From NCBI GenBank assembly GCA_018907035.1, contig JACCIC010000002.1:6077501-6141500 (forward strand): DNA of 64,000 nucleotides, written 5' to 3'. A program made the position numbers and the translations under genes. Positions 35,159-48,036 of the stretch are shown here, in pieces (position 1 is the stretch's first letter; every line of letters starts with the position of its first letter). Under the pieces are notes generated by a model. The model had not been told where the DNA came from and did no database searches. It saw only the letters and a program-made list of their open reading frames with translations. The stretch comes from Sycobia sp. Sy_11 (lineage: Eukaryota; Arthropoda; Insecta; Hymenoptera; Epichrysomallidae).

Positions 35159-36486
35159 ATATATATATTAGAGATTCATGAAATTTCAATTCATACGATT
35201 ATAATTATGATAAATATTTAAAGTAAATTTGTAAAATTGCGGATTGAGAACCTAAAAAATCTATACATACTATATCAATTAATTAAATTTGGATATTATA
35301 TTTTTGAAAAATTTCATATCTACAGTATATATGAAGAAAGGCTAATTCAGCTTTATATGCGTGAAAAAAATATATTTATGTATATCTTTGTAGCCGATTT
35401 TCTGCCGACTCGCCATCTATTTATGAATTCAATGTGTTACATCGTGCTCGCGATACAACAAAGTATTGAACTCGTATTATTGTTCTATTTCCGTACAATT
35501 CTTATCAAGCGCTGATACTGCTAATAATAATTTTACGCCTTAAATCCGGCAATCTGTTTACGAAAATAGTTTGACGTGTCAATCTCCGGGAAGATCAGTC
35601 GGCTCGTCAGTCGGGCCTTGTGCGCACACCTGCCTCCATCTGTATTTACAATCATATCGTACATCATTTGATATTTTACGTTTAATTATATATAGTTATT
35701 GTTTATTATTTGTTTTTATTACCATTTCTTTTTTACATTTACAGCAAATAAATATTTTGAATGATTTTCTATTATTGTTACTTTATTAATATCGTTTTTT
35801 AAAATTCCTCCTTTAATTAAAAAATTACGGTTCTTCTATTACGAATGAAATTTATTCATATTATTTTAAAGCTGTATTTATTCTATTGTTTCTAATTTTT
35901 TTTTTAATTTTTATTTTTTTCCTCAAATTTAATCCTCTACTGTTTTCCTTTTTGATTTTCTAGCCAATTAACACCTGAGTATATGATATTTGTAGTTTAT
36001 TTTGATTATTCAACATTTCGCCAATTGTTTATTTATTTTGTTAAAAATTAATATGCAATTAGTTTTATATATACTCTTTTTGAAAAACGTAATCGTTTTT
36101 TGTAAAATATAAGACAAAAAATGTATCGAATTAAAACCAAAATAAGACCATTTTTCAACGAATATGCTTTGTTTTTTCTGTACCAGCTACAACTGAAGGA
36201 AATGTTTTAATAATTTTATTTTATATTTAAAAGTATCAAGAGATCATATAAATTTTGTCATATATATGTCATGCAAATTTTTATTATAATTGAAATTTTT
36301 GTTGAATAATTAAGTTTTTCACATTATAAAGACATTTAAGAGCATATTAATAAAAAATAATTATTATTTCTTTAAACGAAATTCAAAATGTCAGATTACA
36401 TAATTCACATAACCTAAAAACATCTTTATTCGATTTACAAATTTTTTCTATCATTTTCATTATATTTTAATAAATAAAATTATTAC

Positions 36487-36612
36487 AAAGTTTATTGTGC
36501 TTGAAAGTATAATAAGACACACATTATATTTCAATTTTGGTCCGCCATCTTAAATTATCCAATTTTCACATCAGATCTATCTTCTTGGAGTATTTCAAGC
36601 ACAATAAACTTT
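36487..36612. repeat. Inverted repeat with about 22 bp arms
   Basis: The arm at 36487-36509, containing AAAGTTTATTGTGCTTGAAA, is complementary to 36591-36612 with one or two mismatches. The 81-base interior includes a GC-rich CCGCCATCTT word. It could fold as a hairpin or be a small inverted-repeat element. Confidence 0.6.
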
Positions 36613-36929
36613 CTTCGTTCCATTCTTCAATAGATAATAAATATTACAGGAAAATCAGTAAAAGCAGAAAAGTTGTTGTCTTTTGGGTTATGCAAATTTA
36701 TATTTAATCCGATTTACTTTGATGCAACAATATCTCTTTTTATGATTATACTATTAATGTGTAAAATACAATTATTTCACCGAAATGTCAATTTTAACGA
36801 AACTTTATACATTGTTTTTTTGAGACTACATTTTTTCTAAGAAAACTTTATGAAAAAAGCAACAAAATGTTAAATGTTATAAAATCAAATTGTTAAGATA
36901 TCTGTCCAAATAAGATAAGTGTCCAAAGC

Positions 36930-36978
36930 TTATGGTTCTTGCACGGGTGTAGTTTGAAGCCCGAGTTCAGCCTCGAGC
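36930..36978 (-). CDS. Possible short last exon of an unidentified minus-strand gene
   Basis: A good acceptor (T-rich tract then TTAG at 36979-36982) is followed by one base and then 16 codons, LEAELGLQTTPVQEP and TAA. GC content is well above the AT-rich flanks. No matching upstream exon was found on the minus strand between here and the odorant receptor. It could be chance, or the end of a gene with long introns. Confidence 0.3.
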
Positions 36979-37492
36979 CTAATAAAAAAATCTGTTAATA
37001 AAAAATAAAAAAATCTAAATAAAAAAACAATAAATTTACTTGAAATAATTATTTACAAACATTTTTTCAAGTCTGAATTCAGTGTACAATTCAGAGTGGG
37101 GAAATAAAAAATAAGAGTGCAATTTATTTACTCTTCTTAAATTTGACCGCGAGATCATTATATTCTATTATATATTATCTTGAAAATTTGAAGTTGTCAA
37201 ATTATAAAATAATTTAAATTATTAATGTATATAGAAAAAGTTTCGCTTACAAGATTCGTATTTGAGACTTGATCTTTCGTCAAATCAATCACGCATGGAA
37301 TGGCGAGTTTAGTACATAACCATAGAGAAAAATTTTTGAACAAGTTTAATTTTTTCTAAAACGAATAGTTTTTGGAAAAGAACATGTCCAAATAACTTTC
37401 ATACCATTTTTTTTTAATCAAATGGCTAGACAATTGTAGAAATGGCGAATGATAAAATTAAAGGGGCAGCATCATCTTTTTGAAATATGACT

Positions 37493-37503
37493 CTTTCTCT
37501 CTC

Positions 37504-37544
<41 letters not shown>
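37493..37544. repeat. (CT)n microsatellite
   Basis: A CT run with one CGTT interruption. Confidence 0.9.
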
Positions 37545-37547
<3 letters not shown>

Positions 37548-37599
37548 CTTTCAAGTATTTTCTAATGCAATTTATATTTAAAATATTTTAGTTTTACTA

Positions 37600-39640
37600 C
37601 AGTTTTCGTCTACATGGCCGTACTAATCTAATATAGTAACTATATATATAACGTGCGTTTCTTGCGCGTTACGAAATAATTTTAATAAATTCGAATACAG
37701 AAAAATCTGTGCACGCGTATTAGATATAAAGAGAAAGTGAAACGGACTTATATTATATATTTACCACTAACCAAGGCATTTGATTTAGAATAAACCGAAC
37801 GTAAACACTGTTATTTGTATTTATACTTTTACACCGGGAAGAGAGAGATGCATTTCTTTTCTAATATTCAGATTCTCTCTATTATCGATTTCAGCGTGCT
37901 TCTGAACAGTCTGAGCGCTCCCGCAATAACGAAATGAGTCATAATGAAAAAAAGTTCCAGCCGTAAGTAATTGATAATAGAAACTGGTTTTCCCATCGCG
38001 ATAGATGAGCAATGCGAAAGACTACGAAAGCACGAAGTAATATAGGCTCGGAGACGACGATGAACGGAGCGCCGGCATGTTGACATTTTTTTCCTGTATT
38101 GTCGCGAATACGTGATATACATGCATTTATCTTTGTATATATGGAGGTTTACACATCGCAGAGTTTAGATTTTATTTTAATTTAATTTCGTTCAACTGTT
38201 TTGAGCGGTTTTGAGTTCTGTTGGCAGGAAATCCAAAGTTCCGAAATGCCCGTAAATCGGTTTATTTTTATACATGAAAACACTGAGTTAAAAGTTATTT
38301 TGCCATTCGTTTTTGCACGATCCTTTCAAAAAATTCAAGTAAAGTTAAAATCTTTACTTTTAAAAAAAGGCGGATCATTAGAACTGTAGTTTTAATTAAC
38401 TTATACTCCTGAATTATTGTTTAAGACCGCATGAATTATTAGATGAATAGTGCATATAAAAAATTTGACGGGTTTGGTAAGAGAAAATTTACCGATGATC
38501 TTGACTTTGACCTGATTATCATTTTTCAATAATTTTTTTATAGCTCATTCTTATATTTCGATATGACCTTTCAATGGCCTTCAATAGTTACTATGATCCA
38601 CGGTCTGCAGTGCGTATTATCTAAGCGTAAAACTTTCCGTAGTACATTCGTCACATAAAAATAGGAGTTTGCATTTCACGCATAGATGCTGGTCATTATT
38701 AAGCTTCATGAATAATCTTTGAGCCGATTAAAAAAAGTTTTTTTTAAAAAATGCAATATGAAATTTAGATAAATGACGTCATATCTGTGAAAAAATAAGG
38801 TATGACATCCAGATAGATGACGTTATTTTTCTAAAAACAAAAACGGTATGAAATCTTGACAAAAGCCGTCACTAATAATTACCAGATAACCTTACCTTTT
38901 TTACTATTGAATCTTCCTTTCATTTCTTTTCATGCGAATAGTAAGGTTAGAGGTTATAAGTTTCTGGCTTATTACAGATCTTATTTTTTTAAATTTGCGG
39001 TCAATTTGTAGTCATACCAAGTTATATAATAGTATATGTCAAAATAAATCCTATTTTCTTAAAAAAAAGAACAGTGCTAAAAATATTAATAGTTAGTATA
39101 TTTCATAAATACGGTAACGATAAGCTTTTTAACATTTATTTACAGAAGCATTATTAAAACTTTCTTTTGTTGCTACAGAGTTAAGAAATTTAATTTATAC
39201 ATAGAAGAATTCTATATAACTTAATGTAAATATAAACAATTGAATTTTTAAGCGCTTAATTAATGTAATTTTGAAATTAATAATAATAATAGAACATTAT
39301 TAGCGTAAAATAGCATCTATAGTTTAATTTAATGAGGCAAGATTCATTGAAAGGTATGTATGCTTATATAAGAAAAAAAATATGCTAGAAGTTACGAAAA
39401 TATTGAAAAAAATCGAAAAGAATGGAAAAATTTATTTAGAATATTGCACGAACCAGTTCTGGCTCAACTCGCATCGGCACCTGATAGCTCATGGATCGAT
39501 ATTTATTGATCATATATTTTACTGCTGTATAAATTTTCGCGACCAAGGAGGATAATTATATTGCTTGAGTATTCTTAATGTGGTTCCCGAATTTACTTCT
39601 ATAATAGGGTTATGTTAGTTTAGTTAAAATTTTCGTGAGT
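37600..39640. other. Mostly gene-free stretch
   Basis: A slightly GC-rich patch at 37820-38110 has open frames on the minus strand but no recognisable protein. Apart from the three-copy repeat at 38755-38885 nothing is identifiable. Confidence 0.45.
38755..38885. repeat. Three tandem copies of a degenerate 41-46 bp unit
   Basis: Copies begin near 38755, 38799 and 38845 with the shared start GGTATGAAAT (CAATATGAAAT in copy 1). Each carries a GACGTCAT-like core (TGACGTCAT, TGACGTTAT and GCCGTCACT). The first core is a perfect CRE-type TGACGTCA. Confidence 0.7.
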
Positions 39641-39802
39641 CTATATACAAGTTAATACTGGCGAAGAGCAGGAGCGTGGAGTCAAAGAGGTATTATCTTA
39701 GTTATTAATTAATTATTTATATAAATACATATATTATGTGAAAAATATTCATGTAGAATTTGATATAAATTGTGGACATAAGTTAAAGGGATATTTTTGT
39801 CT

Positions 39803-40106
39803 ATGCTTCATCTCTGTACATATATAATTATTTTGAAATTAACTGATAAGCAATTCTACGGAGCGCAAGAATATTTACATATGGCAACGAAAGAAGGTTT
39901 TAAAGTCATAGGTTTATTGAAAAAATTAGAAGAAATTGACGAGATCATAAAGGCGGTGAGGAAAGTAGCCGAATAATAACTTTTTTCTTTTTCTTTCTCA
40001 ATTTAGTGTTCTTTTACAGGAAGATATCACATTCAATAAGCTTATTTCTAGCTATCGACAAACCTTCTCGAAATTCCATATTAATTGTCAAGCCAAGAGA
40101 TTCTGA
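39803..40106 (+). CDS. Two-exon segment of an unidentified small gene
   Basis: The first exon, at most 39803-39955 (its true start may be an acceptor-like GATAAG at 39845-39850), encodes GAQEYLHMATKEGFKVIG and then a charged Lys/Glu/Ile helix ending EIDEIIKA, and stops at a GTGAGG donor. A 64 bp intron with a strong pyrimidine tract and TTTTACAG follows. The second exon, 40020-40106, continues in phase 0 as EDITFNKLISSYRQTFSKF and ends in TGA. The joined protein is about 79 aa from the first ATG and mostly helical in character. A further upstream exon may end at 39689 (VKE, then GTATTA). No family is recognised. Splice-site and phase agreement argue for a real gene. Confidence 0.4.
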
Positions 40107-40109
40107 CTA

Positions 40110-41750
40110 CCATTTTATAAATATAGTTGTCATATTGACGTACCCTTTTTCGTATCGGTTTTTTTTTATTTTTCCATTATTTAGGAAGATATGAAATGGC
40201 CATCTTTAGATTATATTTATATAATATAAATTTTTATATTTTAAAATTTATTGTTGAAGTAGCAAGGTACTCTGATCACGCTCTTGGTTATATTTTCTTC
40301 TAGCCTTTGAGAAGTGGCGTAAAATTAAGGTATCTTAATTATTCTTTGCTGTTGTTTCTTTTGCTTGTTTGTTGCGCTATGAATCCTTATACGAAATGTC
40401 TAAAGAACCACCTTTCCCTTTCAAAACCAGCTAAGAAAATAGCAGAAGTAATAGACAATTTTACGATATTTGGACGAGGAAGGATGAAGCGTCTGAGGAA
40501 ATAGACTACATACTGTAAACAATTAATCTTTAAAGGGTCAGGATTTGGAAAAATTAGTAGGTTTTTCATCTCAATAGCAAAGTGTTTTGAGGTCCTTAAT
40601 TTCCAGCCAAGCTAACTGTTCAACTAACAAGATTAACTGTTGGAATCTCAACACATGATGCCGTATGGCGTCATCTCAATCCGGGATGGTAATGCATGGG
40701 TTGTTTATTATGTACTTTTATTTAATTGTGATTGCGATCATCACAAATTTCAGATTTGTAGATAAGGGTTTATTACAATTATATCAGAACTAAAAAATTC
40801 TAATAGAACGATTTTACAAATTAGAATTATGACTGATTTTGAGGATAAATCATTTTTCTTTTTTTTACTTCTATTTGGACTGTAAATTTAAATTCTCTAA
40901 AATTTTTAACAATAAAAGTATTCTTGTAATGAATTTTTAAAAAATGTGCCACATTTATTCAGAACCCTCAAGTGGTAAAAATTTTTCGAGTATCGAATAT
41001 TTATTAACGTGCAATAATGTATAAAATTGTAATCTGTCGAAATTTTCGAACTTGATCTAATAATACCAGTTAATATAATTGTAAAGTATATTTGTATTAG
41101 AACATCAGAATTTAAACCATGAGGTTTAATTGGCGGTGATCGACGAGAAGAGAATTTGAAAAACAAGGACATCACGCCGACAGGAAATCGGCAAATGTAT
41201 TATATTCGCTTACAAGTACTCTCGCGCGAGTACCCAGAGCGTTTTGCATACCTCTCACATTTGTATGTTGAACTCTGGTCCTGGACAGGGAAAGGAAAAC
41301 TTGCCCGAACATGTTAAATATAATTTATTCTTTCAAGTTCAATTTCAAGTAATCAAATCAGTTGAGATTTATTTACTATTGATTGGTCCTCATAACGACG
41401 GATATCAAAAGGGGGATTCTTGCCTCAATGCCAGCGTTGGACTTTTACAGACGTGGTCGAGTGGTGGCTCACGAAGACATTTATTTTGGTGTCATATCAT
41501 CAAGATAGTGCAAATTTCGAAACGGCCCCGAGATACAAATCCATCTCGGTCGCAAACAATTTTAACCATCTTGGTCATTTGAACGATTGATAAACTAAAT
41601 TAAAAACGAAGTTTGTTAGATAAAAATTCGACCATTTTCCAAAATTCTATAGAAAATCCTATGGTCCTTAAATTGATAGAATAAATTTTATTCTCAATTT
41701 CTGTTAATCAATTATAATTCAAAATCTTTTTAGCCTGAGTGAGAAGAATT
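40110..41750. other. Stretch with no recognisable gene
   Basis: Short open frames at 40307-40504 and 41244-41582 on the plus strand have partly protein-like translations but no family match or splice support that I could establish. Confidence 0.4.
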
Positions 41751-41755
41751 CAGTT

Positions 41756-42250
41756 TCAAATAAATAATATAGAAATAGTATTGAAATACAGTAGCAAATA
41801 ATTAAAAATATTCATTATAATTAAATTAAAAGTTAGTTCGTTATTTGTTACTGCACAAAGGATACGTTGTAAAGTTGTGATATACCTTCTAAGATTTCCA
41901 ATAGTTATACATAATACTTTACCACTATTTTCCTGGTGTTGTACAACATCAAACATATTATTAAACATTAAGCAATATGCGGATGTAGCAAATGCTTCTA
42001 TTATAAAATCCTTGTCTTTTAAATCTTCATCTAAATACCGTAATGCTGTCAAAAAATTAGAACTGAGTACTTGAGCAGCTATAAATCCATTTCATCTCCT
42101 GATTGGTAAAATTCCTCTGACAGTTTCGTATTTTTCACGCGCATTGTTTAATTCCTGGCAATTTTGTTTGTCGTTTAGTTTTTTTGTCAATATAGTTCCA
42201 TTTTATTATTGCTGTTTTATCATGTAATATAGTCGTCCTTTCGAAGCCAT
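41756..42250 (-). pseudogene. Decayed reading frame of an unidentified protein
   Basis: A single frame of 165 codons runs from an ATG at 42250 (MASKGRLYYMIK) to 41756 and is broken only by two adjacent TAA codons after about codon 14 and a TGA after about codon 53. Between the stops the translation is convincingly protein-like, for example DKQNCQELNNAREKYETVRG and then LTALRYLDEDLKDKDFIIEA and MFDVVQHQENSGK. No introns interrupt it, which fits a retro-copied pseudogene, though the poly-A end is not clear. I could not name the parent protein. Confidence 0.4.
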
Positions 42251-42254
42251 TATA

Positions 42255-43280
42255 ATTTCATCGTGCCTCAAGGTTCGAAAAACGCCGAAGTATAATTTCT
42301 TAAGTAGAAGGATTAAGAAAATAAGTTTGAAAGTAATCACTGCCACAATCAAAATGTAGGCCAAGACATAATTCTGCTCGTTTTTTCTAATTTCTACTAC
42401 GTTTTACGAGTAATCGATTAAAAGAGTAGCCTTATCATTTCATAAGCTGCAGGCAAAGGAAAATACAGAGTTTGCGCAAAATTTTTTTCTCTCAAATTCA
42501 TTATATTCATTGTTTCATGTGCTCGGGTAAGTCCTAAATCAACAAGGTATGTAAAAGTTAATTATTTAAATGATTTATATAAAAGATTATTATATAAAAG
42601 ATTTATCATGATGAATCTTAATACGAGAAAAAGTACGTAACAAGAAACATTTGTAGGATGATGGATTTAAGACAGGAATTTGTATATATGGAAGGAACTG
42701 AATTAATTATTAATTTTTCTTTACTTTAAAATATTTGTTTGGATATTATAATACATCTTTTTTTATAATCATTTATTTCGTTTGGTTTTTGTCTAATACT
42801 AATATATTGCCTTCATGTTAAACATTAAAAGTAATAAATACTAAAATGTTAAGACTAAACACTAAATACTGAAACAAACATCTTGTACTTATAGAAAATC
42901 TTATGCAATGTTTCCGTATTAAAAGAAATTAGAAAATAATTTACGATTTAGATTATTATACCGGAAAATTGTCGCGACGTTTTTTCTTTTTGACAACAAT
43001 TCAAATAGTGTTTTCTTACATTTTGAACGAACTTTATTAATACGAGACTTTATGTAATTTAATCGATACCCGCCTGAAACGACAACAATCGTATAATACT
43101 TAGCACTATTGTTTCTTTAAATTATAACATGCACACAGTTCTCATTATTTCTCTAGAGTCTACATTAGGAGTTGAAATTTCGAACCATCGTAAAAAATGA
43201 CAATGCATTTTTAATCATCTGTAATATAAATTTCAATTATTCGCATGTTTAATGGATAGGCCAGTAATTATAAATTTACG
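42255..43280. other. No gene recognised; should hold the missing last exon of the odorant receptor
   Basis: I looked here on the minus strand for the short last exon expected after the receptor's FGN block and found no convincing candidate. Confidence 0.4.
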
Positions 43281-43283
43281 CAC

Positions 43284-46200
43284 GTTTCCAAAGGTTTCCA
43301 TTGACAGGTTCACAAAGCCACCGGCTGTCAATTGCACCGGCTTTTGAGCACGTACCATCATCAGATGCAATAATTTATTCGCCTTCGCATCGAAGTTGAC
43401 CTCGTTAAAGGTCGCGAAGTAGGCGGCGTTGGCAATGGCCTGGCTCTATAAACGAAGGTTTTTTATGAGTCAAATTTTTGACAGAGAAACGAAACGAGGG
43501 CATTCTAACGTATCTTACTTCGTTCAAAAGCTGTTCGGGGGACCATTGGCAAATAAACAATTGCATTACGTTCAGTGCCATTAACGATGAAAATTTGTAT
43601 ACGTATTCCTCGTTCTGTCATTGAATTTTAAAATTTATATTTGCCATTATAAGTGCGGATGAAACACTGTTAGAATCTTTTTTTTTATATACCATATATA
43701 TATTACCTTGAGTAGATTTATTCCAATCAATGATATATTGTAAGCACTGCCGGTCACGGACATGATGAACATGCTCCGTGTGAAAGCCTCGATGTCCGTA
43801 CAGAAGCTAAATTAACAATAAGAAACTTTGTCGAATAACGAATGGTGCTCGAGATTAAATTTTCTTACTTTAGGATTTTCTGATGGAAAGCGATGCATTT
43901 AGCCACGTCATTGAAATTCATCGCCCTCGTCCGATGCTCGATCGTCCCGCTGTTCCGTGTCGTTTGCTGGGCCATCGCCAGAAGTCTATTACGAATGGAT
44001 CTTAGATATCCGCTGGTGATCAGAATGAAAAAGGGCCCTGTGCTTTCGAGGGCGCTCAAAATGATCGCGCAGTCGAAGCAGACGAATCCTTGGATCAGAA
44101 ATATTATTGTGTAAGCCGGCTCCTCTTGAACGTCGACGTAAAACCTTTTTGTATTTATTGGATTTTGTGTTAGTATTGTTGGATGTTAATTTAATTTCAT
44201 AACTTAGATCTTTTACTTGTATCTTTAAGAGGATACAAAATCAGCACAGTTTTAAATTAGCTCTCTCTAATAAAAAATCTATAATTAAAGCAATCTCAGA
44301 GTTAGTTATTTTTATGACTACTGAATCTTTTTGATAATCCCCAAACAATGAATGTATAATTTGAAATATCCAAGCATAGTTTTACAAAATATCCTATAAA
44401 AAGTATACAAACGTGTAAAAATATGCTTAGATTTAAACTAAAATTTACTAATTATTATATAGACCTATAAAAATGTTGGGTTTTTGATAAGGCAGGTATA
44501 TTCTGATATGCATTTTTCATCGTTCGATTCAAATCTGAAGTTAACTTGTTGGATAATCATTTTTATAGTATTTTATAAGTTTTGTTTTGGACTTTCACAA
44601 AATATAAAATGATACAAATAATGCAATTTAAATGAATTTTAAGTCTCAAAATCTATCGAAATCCATACTCTTTTTTTATACGATACTTTGACTCTTTCGA
44701 GTGATGAATTAAGATTTTTCTATATGCCCTCATATACATAGGTATAAATCACGAGTCTTTCATCGTTGAACACCAGTATGCAGTGAATCAAGTTTTTCTT
44801 CACATATTAACTCAAGACTCATATGTATTTTTTATTCTTGCGCTCTTTTGACCGTCACAAATAGAAATTGTTTTGTCCATAATGAAATTTCCGATATTTG
44901 CCTCAAAGTTCTTCACAGGAAATTTCTTTCCGCGACCAATGAATACAATGATGAGACACGAATATTTTCCATTTTTCTGCACTTATCAGTTATGGGCTGA
45001 TTAATCTTCAGTTCCCGTTTTAGTAAAGTTGTGGAAAAGCTTACATCTTCAATACCTTTTCCACATTTGTTGAGAATTGAAAATTATTTTGGATTTCCAG
45101 CAAGAAGTCTCATGAGTCTTGCCACCAATTTTATTGTATATTTGTGTTTCCTCTAGACAGTATGAACAAGAAAAATTACGCCCCTGAAAAAAAACCAATA
45201 ATTATTTGAAATATTTGATACATGGAATTGATTCTCAATCTGAAAAACAGGAATTTTCCTTCGTATCTCATTGTCCGGTTTTTTTTTGTTCAACTGACGC
45301 TTGAAAATCTAATTCGAGAATACCATTTCGTAATGAAATTTCAGCTGGTGCTCCTATCCCGACTGTGTTTTATAAAAAGGACAATCCTATTCTAGACTCT
45401 CGAGATAAATTCCTCATGTTTTTGTCTGTTAAACGAAGTACTGAATGTGCCAGTCTAGAGGCCTGATCCTCTACTTTAAAGCTACCACCAACTATGGAGT
45501 TATAGGGCTGAGAAAAGGAATTTTCTCGATAACTGATAAATTTTTTCACCATTTTGTGGCTACTCGCATCTGCTTTACTTAGATTTATATTCAACATTAT
45601 ACCAAGTAGTAGAATATTAATATTTAAGGACACTTACCTTTAGTTGATACATGAAAAAAGAGTAGTTTATGATCAATCAGTGTCCAGTAAAACTCGTAAA
45701 TTATACTCGTGTATGAAAAATCGCGCATGAAAATGTTTTTTGGCAACATGAAAGATTCAAAATTTCCAAGGTTCAAAAAGTATGGTTTTCAATGTATTTT
45801 GATGCGCAGAAACTTGATGTCAATGTCTAAATTAGTTGTACATATTATTTTGAATTTTTTTGAAAAACATAAGACATTTTTCATGAAGAAAAAAGAGATT
45901 TCTTCATTTATGAACTTTTCTAGAAAATTCAATGCATTATTTCATAATTTAATTTTGGATTTGAGTCTAACTATGAAAAGTACATTGGGATACAATTATT
46001 AATTCAATAATAGAAAAAGGAATGTGTAAAACTAAGTTACTATGTCAAAAGATTTATATTGCATTAGACAAGTAGTGTTAGTGCAATTGTGAAGGAATTT
46101 GAACAAGTTATTTTGTTTAATAAATAATTTTTAACCAACAGTCACCCGCATTATAGTATAAAAAGAAGAATTTATTGTCCGGAGTGTTGCTGGTGCGTCC

Positions 46201-47828
46201 ACGCTGGTAGCCGACGATGAAATACCTATATTTTATTTACTTCGAGGCGACTCTAAGTTTAGTCATCAAATTTAGTTGCATATTGAGTCATTTATATCTA
46301 ATTTAAGTTCGATGTGACGATGTGATTGGCAAGCTTTTGGTTTGAAATGATTTGAATTTGTTACTAAAAATATAGGTTGATGAAAATTAATTGAGTATTG
46401 TATCAACATATTCGGGGAAAGAATTTTGAACATCGCATACTCTTCGCACTTTTTATTTCATAGATAGGTGAAAGTGAAAGGTGAAGAAGATTGGAAATTC
46501 GATAATGCAATATTGTGTTGATGTATCAAAATCCATGAATTTTTTACAGGGTTCGGTGCAAACGGTAAAGACTTATAGAAAATTTTCAATTAAATATTTA
46601 CTTCTTTGATTGAATGTTTATAGTCAAGATCTACATTTGTAATTCCAGCTTTAGCATTTGACAAGGAATGATCAAACATTGAAAAACATCGTTTTGAGAT
46701 ATAATAATGATTTCACTCTAGTACGTGACAATTTATTTGATGAAAATCATTGTTTTTTATTTTATAGATTGTTATGTATTACTAAGTTATCTCCCTAGAA
46801 ATAACAAAAGTAACAAATGCTCCTAATAGATTACATAGAATGTTACAAATGTCTTTGAATGGCTGACTGAAGTGGTTCCTCAATTGTAAGGCATGGATCT
46901 ACTTCCTTTTTCTTTGTTCCTAATTTATTTTCTACATTTGTTGTTCTTTCTGATCGGCAAAGACGAAAACCATTATGGAATTTACGATTATATTTAATGA
47001 TCTTGGTAATCATTTTTGTAACAACTATTGTATTACTTGTCCATGTGAAAATCACTATCGTATATATCTGTTTTAATTCCAATAATTTTTTTAGAACTTA
47101 TGAAAGAAAATACCTGTGAAGATTTTTAGAATAGCATGGATGACACAGCTGATAAAAGACAAATGAATACCGGCATATGGAGAAACGAAATTATTTTACG
47201 ATTTCATTATTACGATAAATATGCGTCTTGACAGTTAACATTATGAAAAATACATGAGAACATTATTCAATGAAATTATGTAATATACCGACCTAAAGGG
47301 CAAAACTTTCCTTTCTGTACCGTTGAACGTGATGGGTGGTAGCCTGATAAAGGGCGCCGTAATCATAAACATAGCTACCACTGCTACGCCATTCCAGAAA
47401 AAGAAATTTCGGTAGTAATGAGCCTTCTTTTCGAAGATCTTGACAGTGCCAGTCTCCTCGTCGGTCAGATTGCTCCAAAGTTCGTGGCAGGTCTGCAGGA
47501 GATCCGCCACAGTCCGGCGCTTCAGGCTCATTAAAATGTAGCGCAGCGACAGGCATTCAACCATCACCACCTCGCATATATATTCGATTTCGAATTCGTG
47601 ATTGTAAGCCATGCGGACGCCGTAGCCGAGGTGCATGGTACTGTAAATCGTGTTCACCGTCTGGTGGAAGATCAGGAGCAGCCGGGTGCCCACGAAGCTC
47701 AGACTGCGCCCCTCGAATGGCAGTACCGCGAGGATTCTAAGGAGACTTAAGTGCGTCGACGAAATTTCCTCGTAGGTACAGACGGCGCTGGCTTTCGGAT
47801 CGACGTCCTTCTTGGGTTTCAAAGACAT
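43284..47828 (-). CDS. Insect odorant receptor (7tm_6 family), last exon not found
   Basis: Ligand-binding subunit type of the insect olfactory ion channel, expected to pair with Orco in the dendrites of olfactory neurons. Exons on the minus strand: 47828-47293 (start MSLKPKKDV, 178 codons), 44144-43869, 43806-43707, 43614-43519 and 43445-43284. Phases join without a break to give 390 residues. Family blocks seen: the SGYLRSIRNRL segment and the FNDVAKCIAFHQKIL helix in exon 2, and in exon 5 the conserved C-terminal run ending TAGGFVNLSMETFGN. The usual short final exon (about 13-25 residues) was not located. The exon 5 donor is GTGCGT, with an alternative GTAAAT four bases on. Intron 1 is unusually long (about 3.15 kb) while introns 2-4 are 62-92 bp. 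The reading frame is intact, so a functional gene is likely. Confidence 0.85.
44145..47292 (-). other. 3.15 kb first intron of the odorant receptor
   Basis: Holds two moderately long minus-strand open frames (45370-45633 and 46843-47082) without recognisable homology and no second receptor copy. It could contain old transposon DNA, but none was identified. Confidence 0.5.
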
Positions 47829-47999
47829 TTCTTGCTGTTGGAAATTCGCTATTTGTGCACGTCAATAATTGTATATTGCATTAGTCGGGAGTATGCAGGC
47901 AATTAATCTCTTTTCCGTGATTATTATGCGCAATAGCTTTCGAGCGTACACCTACTGGAGTATAATGCCTGAGTATCATTGTTAAAGCTGTTCGCCAAA

Positions 48000-48002
<3 letters not shown>

Positions 48003-48033
<31 letters not shown>
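48003..48033. repeat. (GA)n microsatellite
   Basis: A pure GA run. Confidence 0.9.

Positions 48034-48036
<3 letters not shown>

Larger units (their letters stand above)
34330..36925. other. AT-rich stretch without recognisable genes
   Basis: Contains a (TA)n array and an inverted repeat. No supported exon. Confidence 0.5.

Noticed and set aside
45370..45633. 87-codon minus-strand frame with a hydrophobic start in the receptor intron
   Set aside because: It begins at GTG, has no upstream ATG in frame, and shows no family resemblance. Kept only as an intron observation.
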